From Onchidella celtica (taxonomy: Eukaryota; Mollusca; Gastropoda; Systellommatophora; Onchidiidae): a stretch of DNA of 64,000 nucleotides. Within the stretch, counting starts at the first letter, position 1. Each line of letters starts with the position of its first letter. The notes below the pieces were generated by a model. The model was not told the DNA's origin. It saw only the letters and a list, made by a program, of their open reading frames with translations, and ran no database searches. Location of the stretch: assembly GCA_963931925.1 (NCBI GenBank), contig OZ007570.1, positions 30,662,688 to 30,726,687 on the forward strand. The letters are read 5' to 3'. Positions 46,553 to 57,800 of this stretch are shown here, in pieces. A program made the translations under genes and the position numbers.

Positions 46553-48650
46553 TTAAACATTGACAAAGAGATCATACTCGACCACTTTTATTTTTCGAGC
46601 TGACACCTTTACTTGAGAATCTGTTGCTGAGCAAAGAAAATGAAACTGAAAGTAACCTTCATCCGTTGCAAATACTGAAAAAAAAAAGTGTTGTGCATTG
46701 TGAACTAAACTGAAACTATGGGTGCCCAATACCAAGAATGAAAACACAAAATTAGAAACTGAAACTGTACAGTTGTATTTGGTCAAGTATTGGATTTGAA
46801 ACTAAAACAGATTTTAACAATAAAAAGGATGCAGTTATGTGTGAACTGTAGAGTGTCGTCACACATCAGGCTAAGGAGCTGATAACAGACGAGTGCGGCC
46901 AACTTTTCCATCAAAGGGAAGCCTCCAGGACACGATAAGAACGCATAGTTAGGATGTTTTGCATTCACAGGTCTGGCGCTCGCCACCTCGTGTGAATGTG
47001 GAGGATAATTCACTGTAATGGCGCATTTTACGAAGCCGAATAGAGAAAACGCAAAGTTATGTTCACTGCCCCGCGGCCACTCTTGGCCTTGATTGAAGTT
47101 ACGGGAGGATTTCCATTGAGTCACACAGTAACATAGATATATAATGATACATGTACTGTAGTTCAAGGACGGGCGTGCCGTTAGCGGGGCAGGGGGTGCA
47201 GGTGCAGACCCCCGTGGCGAGCGCGTCCTCTAGATGGATGTTTTTGTAATTAATTTCTACCCGACTCGGGGATTAACACTCAGAACATGATGTATTTATT
47301 CTACATTTGAAACAAAATGAAAATTTGTAAGTAGCGTACACTTTGACCCAATGTAATTCGTTAAGATGCATAAAATGAGGCCGTGAAAAATATATATTGT
47401 AAAAAAAGGTTTTGCATCGACACATCTTTCATTGTTCTATCAGTGGTGTCATCTTTGAATGAAACTGTCTCTCCCGCCATCTCTCTCATTCCCACATCCG
47501 CATTTTTATGTGTGGCAGTGAAACCGATCAGTGCTGTGTCATTAATTTAAATTATTTTTATGCGCTGAGGGCTGAGATACGAAGAAATCACCGTTCCCTC
47601 TAATCAGTATCTATTCTCTGTTGTCTTTGACCCGGTCGGTCAGAGTCGCCAATCTCTGTGGCCTGCAGTGAGTTGATTATGACTATGAGACTGAACATAA
47701 CCGTGTCGCATCGATGTTAGGGCAACTAGTTGTTTTTCCTTGAGTTTGAGTTGATGTCATCGCACTTGGCCACTGCTTCCTACCGGGGAGATAAGAAGAA
47801 TTGATCCCACAAACCGGCGTCGACAATTACGGCATGGTGGTATAGTGCGGTCTTCACTTTGAATATAAGAAATTATCATAAATCATGTAAATTTATATGT
47901 TCCTCGTACAATTTTATTTTTTGGTTCTCAAATCTGTAAGGCTAGACTCCCATTCGTCGGGGTACGGTCAGGCTGCTCTCCTAACACCCGGCTGCGACTA
48001 GTAAAAACCTGCTTCGTGATCATTACAAAACGGCTGCGACATTCGTCTTTTGTCACTTTTCTCTTTCTCTGCGGGTTGAAATATAACTGAAACATGGCCG
48101 CAGTGTGGTTTCATCCATAAAAATTGCTCGACCGATGCAGCTATTCCGAAAACTCTTACAAATTATGTGGTGCGTGCAGAAGAAAGCGGGAAATGAACAC
48201 ACGGTTTGGAAGAACCTCGACCTTTTCTGCACATGTGCAGGGGCATTTTGTTACATCTCCGCTTTTTAAAAATTCTCTGTTTTCTTTCCAATTTCAGTCT
48301 TCAGTTTGATTCTGTTTAGGTCTTGCAACTATTGTTTTATTTCTTACGTCTAACATAATTTCTCGTCCTCTGTATGTGTTTATTGTGCTAAGCGGCTGAC
48401 CTGTTACACAGGAATACTTTGCCGTTACGCTCTTGCCTAGGCTTCTCAATTTTTACCTTGATAACAGGATACGCATTTGGTATTTGAAGATCTTTGTTTC
48501 TCGACGGCCTCAGCCCAAGGCGGGTGACCCAAATTTGGGGCTGGAAACTTAATGCCAGCATCCACTCTGTACACTTCACATGTGCCGCAGCAGAGACGGT
48601 CTGTGGCACTGACTTGCAACTATTATCTGTATTATTATGTATTATTTATT
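46553..48650. other. No gene recognised
   Basis: Two kilobases with only short open frames, none with domain or splice support. Confidence 0.35.
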
Positions 48651-48654
48651 ATGT

Positions 48655-49527
48655 AAAGGGGCCTTTAAATGTACAGTTGATTCATCGACAAAGTCAGAGT
48701 TTAACCGAGAGACGCTGGATCTGGGTCATCGCTGAACCGACAGTTTGTCGACGAGAGAAGTTCCGTTCAGACTGTTGTAGCTAGTTGGCGCGAAATTCAA
48801 AACGTCAACAGGATGGCTGAAGCAAGGCACCTGGATGATTTGGCAGCATGTTTTGTTCTCAGTTCGGTAAATTTCAATAAACTGTAGCACAGTTTCCTTA
48901 TTATTCCACCCGGACATTGTATCAGTAGTAGAACTAGAAGAACTGTGGTATAAATATGTAAAATAAAAGCAAAACTGGTAGCGTGTAGGCAAAAAATAAA
49001 CAGCACTAAACAGCTAGATCTAGATGAAACAATGGTGTAGGCCTCAACTGACTCCAACAAAGAGGGGCGTGAGAGTGAGATGTGTTGTTATATAATTAAA
49101 TTGCCTTCACTTTCAAAAATGAAGGGACGGGCCGTATGGTGAAAAAACAAAACACACAAAAAAATGTAAACTTGGTAATCCGGCATTAAATTGCGTTCCT
49201 CGCGGGATTTTTACTAATTTTAGGTCGCTGATCACGAAAATCATATTATATTTCTGATTTGACCAATATTTAGGAAATTTTTAGACTGCATTCTTAACTC
49301 CGCCTGCGGCAACATCAAAGAAGCCACTCCCTCGTCGCCACTCGTCGCTCATGCTTCAGTTCGCCTGCGGGAAAATATCTGGCGAAGCCAGATATCTGGT
49401 GCATTGACTGAGAACCCTTCGATATCGAGAGGGTCGCTCGTTTCCACGTTCATGTTTACGAGAAGTTGACAGGATCCCCGCCATTCTTAGTTTGTCGATG
49501 AATCAACTGTACGTTTAAAGGGGCCTT
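48655..49527. mobile_element. TIR element of about 870 bp, unassigned
   Basis: AAGGGGCCTTTAAATGTACA (48655 onward, continuing gttgattcatcgacaaa to about 48692) is mirrored at 49491-49527 with about three mismatches over 37 bp. No transposase is inside. A palindrome around aaatatctggcgaagccaga lies at about 49374-49399. No clear target duplication, so the superfamily is left open. CTAGATCTAG occurs inside at 49014-49023. Confidence 0.72.
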
Positions 49528-49832
49528 AACTCGTATGTAGGTCACTGGTCTCCTGCGACAGTCACTGCTAAGAACGATAACTGCTGAATAATACTTATAA
49601 TAGTGGAGTATGTTCAGTTATGTCCCCTTCACAAAATAATTCTCCACCTTTGAACGCAAAAGGCTTTTCTTTATTAGGCCACCTACAGTAACCAAATTTT
49701 GCATGTAGGCTTCAAATACTGTGAAGGATGCACTGAAGGTTGGATTTTTTTTTTTTACTGATTTCGTTTTTCAATTTTTTTGAGTTTGCTTTGTGTTACT
49801 GTCTGCTCAACTCCTATTCTCCTTTTTTACAG

Positions 49833-49939
49833 GCACATGACCCTGGACATGAACACTCCATGACCCAGGAAATGAACGCTTCATGCCAGCTGATTTAAAC
49901 CCGAAACACAAAAATACTGAGACACACCATTCCTTTAAG
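49833..49939 (+). other. Candidate 5' UTR exon of the BIR gene
   Basis: A 107-bp segment between a good acceptor (ccttttttacag) and a good donor (aag-gtgagtac). It holds several short upstream ORFs: ATGs in repeated catgaccctgg/catgaacactcc wording, each closed by a stop within the exon, so it cannot be coding in frame with exon 1. Its position 514 bp upstream of the first coding-exon acceptor fits a leader exon. Without transcripts this remains tentative. Confidence 0.4.
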
Positions 49940-50478
49940 GTGAGTACTAGTCTTTTTTGTTAAATTATGAAGGGGTGTGGTGCGAATTGTTGCATTTTTG
50001 ACATCGATGATATGTGTGCAAATCAACAGACAGAATATGACGAATTCATTCATCTCCGTATCCTGTGTCTTGGGGAATTCCCTTGCCGAGACATGTAGAG
50101 AGGGTAGAAACTGACAGGTGGGGTCCACGCAGGGTGGGGGTTTTAAGCTTTTCTTTTATAATTTACAACAGCCTGTAGATGACTGAACCCAGCACCCCAC
50201 TCATATTTATGTAGTTCTCAGTAACCCAGTCACATATATTTGATTTCTAATTTCACATTGTAGACATACAGGATGATATATTTATATAAATTTATATACA
50301 TTTTGCACCATTGATAAGAAAGACTCGATGAATGTGCATAGTTTCAGTTTCATAATCTTTTATTCCCGCTGGTGGTTGGTGGGCATTTCTGGTAGGGTCT
50401 TCTTTTATCCCATCATTCAGCTATATTCTGTCTATCATCTTGCTTTTTTCTAGCACAATCTGCCGATACTGTGTCCAC

Positions 50479-51808
50479 ATGCTTTCTCCAAACTCAGCCC
50501 CAACTAAAAACTTTAATTCCAGAGCCTGCTGTTTGGCTAATGAGGATACCTACATATCAAGAACCATGAAAGGCTGTGGATATATCTGGCTTTGTGTCAT
50601 CATTGTGGTTCTTATTAGTACCTTGTTCATTGTGGATCTTGCCAGTTACTTGTTATACGGTACTGGACCTGAAGATCAGGATGGGGAATGTATAAGAGCT
50701 TTGTGTCTCAATGGCCTCAACCTCGTGGTGTTAACCCTTGGGAATTTTGTATTTCCTGTAAAATCTGACATTCCAGTGAAGTCGACAGATGACATACCTG
50801 GCATTGTTCATTCAAAGAGACACCCTGGCTACCATTCAAAAGCTGGTTTTTGTAACTTTAAAGAAGATTCAATTGAGTCACGGTCACCAGTTGACCTTCC
50901 GGTGACTATTTCCTTGTTGTTCTTTCTTTGTGCCTGCTGTGTATATGCTGTTCATGTTGTGCCCAATAAGCAGTCAAGCCCGGATTCAAACCTGAGCTTG
51001 AGATTAGTGAAACCCCTGGCCAGTGGCATATCTGGGAAACATGTGGATGGTTGTATCGATTCATTGGATACCATCAGCTGTTTTCTTTGTTCCTCCAAGC
51101 TCAAAAAAAAATATCCTTACCTGAGAATGCAGGACTGGTTTCAAGAACTTAACCCATTATATGGCGTTTTCCACGAATATGTTGTCTACCCAGTATTTGA
51201 TCTGCTGGCCTCATATTTACCACTGTCTCTGAATGGTGGGTATGATTTTCAGTATTCCTTTACAGAACTGGCAGAAGCTGGTTTTAAGTACACAAATGAA
51301 GGAGAATTTGCGAAATGCACAGGTTGTAACAGGACAGAAGAATTGTCAAATTTCACAACAAATCCCAGCAGTTCTGTGTATCACAGACGTGGTTGTAAAT
51401 TCAGTGATGGAACTTTGAATGGTTTATATCAAGGTGACGATTCAGAAAATTCTGTGACAGAGCAGGCATCAGCAGGTTTTCCATCACATGATGAAGGGTT
51501 TGAAGAGCTACAAACTGACTCGGAAGTATATGTTTCAATACCAGCGTCAGTTTCCAATAAAAGCAGTGCGCCGGGCTCAGACACACCTTTCTATGGAGCA
51601 GCAGCCAAGCCTTTACAGGGAAAACCTGTTGGAGACCACACATCAGTAAGTGCTCCCAAACTCATGATGAAGACCTCAGATTCTGTGACAACAGTCAGTG
51701 GGCACACCCACATTCCAAGCCATGATGCTGTTAGTGACAGAAGCTCTGTGGCATCAGTGCAGCAAGAAAATGATGATATGGCCAGTGAAGGACCACAACA
51801 TTTGACAG
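50479..51808 (+). CDS. BIR gene exon 1 (N-terminus, hydrophobic segments, atypical BIR)
   Basis: Acceptor cttttttctag at 50443-50453, donor ACAG-gtaggatg. From Met1 (MLSPNSAPTK) it has a likely membrane anchor YIWLCVIIVVLISTLFIVDL and a second hydrophobic stretch TISLLFFLCACCVYAVHVV. It then has the BIR-like core FTELAEAGFKYTNEGEFAKC followed by TGC, H and C. The spacing is C-x2-C-x18-H-x3-C, unlike the usual C-x2-C-x16-H-x6-C. The exon ends in Ser/Asp/Gln-rich sequence. It is by far the largest exon. Confidence 0.85.
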
Positions 51809-54800
51809 GTAGGATGTACATCTCAACTTTGGAATGACATACAGTGTAGTTTTACCACAGTCACTGGTGAACTTATCAGTGTTAGATAGTTATATGTAAA
51901 AAGCAATCTATATATACCGAGGAACTGAGGAAACTGATTAATGTTCTGACTTATAGTGACAGATGACACTTCTTTAATCTAGATGTTTTGCCTTCACAAA
52001 TAAATAAATTCATAAAATGTAAAATAATATGAAAGAATATGATTTGGTAATACTTTATTTGGAGAATTATGAAAAATAATGAGATATTAACCCTTTGAAC
52101 ACTGGTCCCCCTGTCCTTATGAACCCCTGGTCCCCCAGCCGAAAATTGCCATTTTCATAGACAATAATATAATGATGGAAATACACAACAAATGTGAGTA
52201 TTACAGAATGTTTTTCTTATCTTTTATCTCCAGTATTGGGCCTTGGTATGCCAGTTGGTCCAGCACGTTGAGCCCCTTTTGATACATAAAAAACTTTGCA
52301 TCCTGTGCATTCATCACGAAAATTTCACAAAAAACCTCTCCAAACTACGCGCCGGCTTCTAGTTTCTCTTTGTTTACAAGTGGGAATAAAAAATGGTGGC
52401 CAAACGCAACTTTTGATGACGTAGGAGCACAAATATGCGGTGTCGCCCTTCTGACCGCTGTACAGGTCAATAGTGTATATATCGCCGTAGAATTTGACCG
52501 ATGTACAGGGCAATAGTATTCAAAGGGTTAAGTGAAACAGTTGTGCAGCTGACTGACAGACAAACACAGACGCTGAAACAGAAATGAGGTTTGCAGATGT
52601 AATAATATAGAACTGTTCATCGGTTTTGTTTTAGTTCCAAGGTCATCACAAAGAACTGTTTCAACATGTAGCAGTTCATCTGGCTATTCAACTGGAAGTG
52701 ATGGTTCATCTGGAGGTAAGTGCATAATGCTATTTCAGTTCATGTGACAGTTTCAAATAGAGTGGCAATTATTGTGGTTATAGTTTCCAAAGAAAATGGC
52801 AAATATTCAGTTACTGTGTCCAAAGAGAGTGCAAGTATTGTAGTTACTGTGTCCAAAAAAGTGGCATGCATTGTAGTTAGTGTGTCCAAAGAGAGTGCAA
52901 ATATTGTATTTACTGTGTCCAAAGAGAGTGCAAGTATGGTAATTACTGTGTCCAAAAAGAGTGGCATGTATTGTAGTTACTGTGTCCAAAAAGAGTGGCA
53001 AGTCTTGTAGATATTGTGTCCAAAAAAAGGAGCAAGCATTGTAGTTACTGTGTCCAACAGGAGTGGCTAGTACTGTGACTATAGCTCCCAAAGAGTGTTG
53101 CAAATACTGAAGTTATATTTTCCAGGCAGAGCAGCAAGTCTTGTAGTTACTATGTTAAAAAAGAGTAGCATTACTAGCAAGCACTGTAATAATAGTTCTC
53201 AAAGAGAGTGACAAGTGCTATAGTTAGTTCCCAAAGAGAGTGGCAAGTCCTGACCTGTAGTTATGGTTCTGAAAGAAAGTAGCGAGTATGATAATTACTT
53301 TAGAAATAGCAAATTGACTGATCTGAGGTGAAAAAAGGAAAGCTTGGGTTAAAAAAAAACAACACAAAACAGCCAGCAACAAATCATTGTTATGGGAAGA
53401 TATTTCTTAATTTTCATCCTTCTGTGCATTAGATTAAAACTTGTTCCTGATGACTACTGTCTGTAGTATTAGGTGATTGTATGATTCTGGGAGTCTTTTT
53501 AGCTATTTAGGTACATTGTGTAATTTTCATGGATGGACAGTTAATGCTGTGAAATGGTTTTGGTACAGATGATGCTTCACACGATGCAAGACCTAATGGC
53601 GCTGCAGCATCTTCTGGTTGGGTTAAGTCTGACTCCAGGCCTTGTGACAAGGGTTTCTGTAAGTAAGACACACGTGTGCATGAGTGACAGATGGGAAGGC
53701 AAGACAAAAAAGCGTAATGTAAATACATGGAAAAGGGATGGAAATGAATAATCGAGCACGATGATGCATCAGTAAAATATTTGCAAAAGAGTCACTGATT
53801 GCTTTTTTCACTCTGAAATTTGTCTAATCATGGCAGGCCCTAATTTTCCCACAGCAACAAAATTTAATGTTAAATTTTTAATCTACACATTGATGCCATC
53901 AGCAATAGCAACATTAATGGGAGCTCTGTGGTTTCTTTAGATTGCAGCGACAGTAATTTTGTACATACATGCCGATTTCCAGGCCGTAGATTGTTTTACA
54001 TGAGGACGGCAAAGACAAAGATGTCAGCACAAGGAGCAATATCAGTATTACTTGGCAGAGCTTATATATTCTGGAAATAATGTAAAACCACTTGTTACAA
54101 GAAGACCATGATACACTCAGTATAACTGAAAGCTTCGACTTAGAGCTGCCCAATTTCATTCTGCCAATACAAAATATATTATTATTAAGGTATATTTTCG
54201 TGAAATTTATTACTTTTTATTTGTTTTATTGCATATACCTAGATGACTCGCACACATATCTTGTGGAAACCATGGACAGGAAACCAAACCATCAAACTGT
54301 GTCAATCTACAATGTAACTTGTCAGAAGAACAAAGGCCACTATGCATATTTTCCGATCAGTAGTTTGAAGATGGAATATCTTCCTTCAAGTGTTAGAAAT
54401 CCAGCATTCCTGAAGTTGATAGAGCTTATGGCTCGACTAACTGTCAAGATTATGGTGAAAGGACTAAGTCACAAGCGCCCCAATAAAGAGGCTGAGGGTA
54501 AAAAATACCTGATTGGTACTGGAAGTTGCCTAGAAGGCAAGGGCAGCATTGCTTCCCTTAAGAATGAGGATGAGTCTAAATGGAAATTAACTTCAGTGAA
54601 GAAATATTTGCCTTTTCATAAGAAGCAGATTGGAGAAATTTATATTGAAACAAATCGCCACATTGTGTTTGATGACACCGAAGCAGAGAACACAACTGTG
54701 GAACTTGTTCTTGACAGCATGGGGAGAAAAGAGATTGTGACTGTGAAAGGTGTATCTGTCGTGCACAGCGACATTCCAGGTGACTGCAAATCACGTCTTA

Positions 54801-57800
54801 AATGCCGTACCACAGATGTGGAAGTAGTAACTAAACTGGATGAGTACAGAGAAGAGTTCTGGAGACAACTGAAAAACCTGCCATCAGATATGCATGAAGC
54901 CCTCTTAAAAAGGGTATTCATACTGGGACATCCACATGGTGGTGAGAAAGTCTTGTCATCAGGCAACAGTGTGGTCATCAAATACTTGTTGAAGTCAGAG
55001 AATCAGGTTGGAAGGACAGTCTTAGGGATGGAAAAGGTCAACAACAATCAGCAGAGTAAGTAATTTATTTTCGCCATAAAAGTCTTTTTTGCCTAGACTT
55101 TTGACAATGGCTATAGAAATTTCAAGGAAAACAATAATGCTTTACATGAATCTGCATCAAAGATGCCTAGCAGAAAGTAAGGGCTGGCCCACAGAAATTT
55201 GTTTCACTAGAAATACTATGTACTTTTAAAAATCTGCTGAAATTACATTGTTTCTTTGTACCATGCACAGTACATTGCATTAGCCTCTTTCAACAGACAA
55301 TAATTTTGGAATCCCAGTGCACTTGAAGAGTGAGGTAACTATATTTGTGTTTTCCAGTGCCCCACGATCCAGAACAAAATGTGCGAAAAGTGTTGCTGTA
55401 CACTGCAGACACCTGTACTGGTTCTTCTGGCTCACCCATTCTTACCTTCAAGATGGCAAGTAACAGTGGGGATGGAGAGATTAGCCCTGTGATTGTGGAA
55501 CCAGAACTCTGGATGCATAATGGATTAGACACAAAACATGAACTTGGCGGCTCAGTCATGAAACGTGAGTCCTCCCAACTCTTACTGTCTGTCTGTCTAT
55601 CTCTGTAGGTCAGTACAGTTGTGTGTTCATACATAAAAATGCAGAATCTTAGGCATGTCTGTGTACGTCTGTACTAAAGGGGGCATTGGGTTTTTCATGT
55701 TTACACTCAGCAGTGTACACGTGGTTATCATATATCCTGCAGCACTCGTGTAATCTGACAATGGTGTCACAGTGTTGGCTTCTGTGTGTGTCATACAGTG
55801 TCATTGTTCACCGGTGGAAATTACCAAGCTTCACTTTTACTGGAAATTGGATCAATAGATTTCTCAACAGACACTTTTTTTGGTTACATTTTCATTGAAA
55901 ATTGGACTCAAGCATATCTCCAAAGACACTGTTTCATTCTAGGTTTTCAGTTAGTGGAAATCAGACATATCTTTTTTCAACTGACACTCCCTTATGCTCC
56001 ACTTTTGGTGAAAATTGAATCAGTACATTTCTCTAAATCAAATGGTCAATTTTTCATATTTCACTTTAGGTGGAAATTTGGCTAATGCATTCTCTGTAAA
56101 GACATTTTCATGTTACACTTTCAGTGGACACTGGACTGGTACATTTCCCTATAGAGACTTTTTGCCAGAAGTAATTTTTGTGCACAGAGTGTACCATCTT
56201 CTTCACTGGCCTCTTTATGTCATGTGTTTCCCAGAATTGACGCAAGAAGACATTGCCAACCATGGCAGGCCCATGAGAGCAACAAGAAATGCTGTCAACC
56301 AGAATGCAGGTGATGGAGTGAACTCTTTTAAAGAGCAGGTGACAGGTCCAATCTTCACAGTGGCTAATCAACCTGCCCATCCTGCATATGTTGCATTTGA
56401 AAAACGCTTGGACAGCTTCAGATCTTGGACATCAGAACATATTCAGCGAGGGAAGCACCTTGCAGAGGCTGGGTTTTTCTTTGCAGGTGGGCTTATAAAT
56501 TTCATCTTGTACTAACTTCAAGGAACACTTTTTTATGTATGCATTCAACTAGTTTATCCGCAGAGCTAATGAAGTCTTTTTCTTAACCGATGGAAGCAAA
56601 TATTTATATATTTAAAGTCACAACATTATTTAATGTAGAGATTTCACTTGTTTATGTACGCATTCAACTAGTTTATCCTCAGAGCTAGTGAAGTCTTTTT
56701 CTTAACCGATGGAAGCAAATATTTATTAAAGTCCCAACATTATTCAATGTGAAGATTTCCTATCGCAGTAAGACTGATGACGAAAGAAAATTTAGACAAG
56801 AAGGCACAAATTTGTGATCAATCAAATCTTACTGAAGAAATTGATAACATATAAAAACATTTCCAAATGTCCTTGTTTATAATGATTTTGTGCTCAGTAG
56901 CCAAATTTGCACACAAGTTCATGATAATATTATAACATTCCTGGAATGGTTTTACTTTGTGAAAAATCCTGTTTAAAAAAAAAAAATCCACCTTTTCTGA
57001 TAATCAGGTCACAGAGATTAATATACAATTTATTACATTTATTTGACAGGATATGCAGATTGTGCCAGATGTTTTCATTGTGGACTGGGCCTCAGGACAT
57101 GGAAGCCTGGAGATGATGTATATGTGGAGCATCACAGATATAAGCCCACATGCCCATTTCTTGTGACACAGTTGAGAGCCAAGGGGATCACTGATCCTGA
57201 GCGACAGTTGCTGCAGGGTGCCAGTGTCTGGGGTAGGAGGCTGTTTTGCCACTGGATTTCCCAGTTGTCTGTTCCCTGTGTTTTGTTGGCTTTGGAGTGT
57301 GGAAGTCAGACTGGAGACAGTTGTTTTAAAGTGGGAAAGGCAGATTCATCTTTGGTGTTGCGCTCTACCAAAATCATATTACATGATGTACCTCTGACAG
57401 TACAAGCGTGGAAACATCGCGGAAATGGATGAATCTCATGAAAGCCAATTTCCCCTGTCAGGGTTAGTCTTGTAATTGTCGTGCTGGGTCACGACTTGTT
57501 TTTTTTGTCACGGTTTCGTTGATTTTAACCAGCGGAAATGTCCTTGAACTGTTTTCGTGAACAGTTTGTTTTGTAACGCTTTTTCTTAGAGATGGAAAGA
57601 AAGTGGGGCAAGATAGAATAAATGGATAAATTAGCAGTGACGGTGCAGTTCTCGACCCCGTGATTTTGATGAACTCTAACAGGGGTGAGAAAAGGGAGAT
57701 AGTAAATTCGTACATAAAACGTAGAGGGTTTAGAGACTTTAGGAAGGGTTTTGACATGTTAAGTTGCAGCCGGCCGCACAGTATATAAGCGCAGCCATTC

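Noticed and set aside
52720-53010. Repeat protein of VSKESA-type units
   Set aside because: It lies in intron 2, after a strong donor at 52716, and is a minisatellite that happens to be open.
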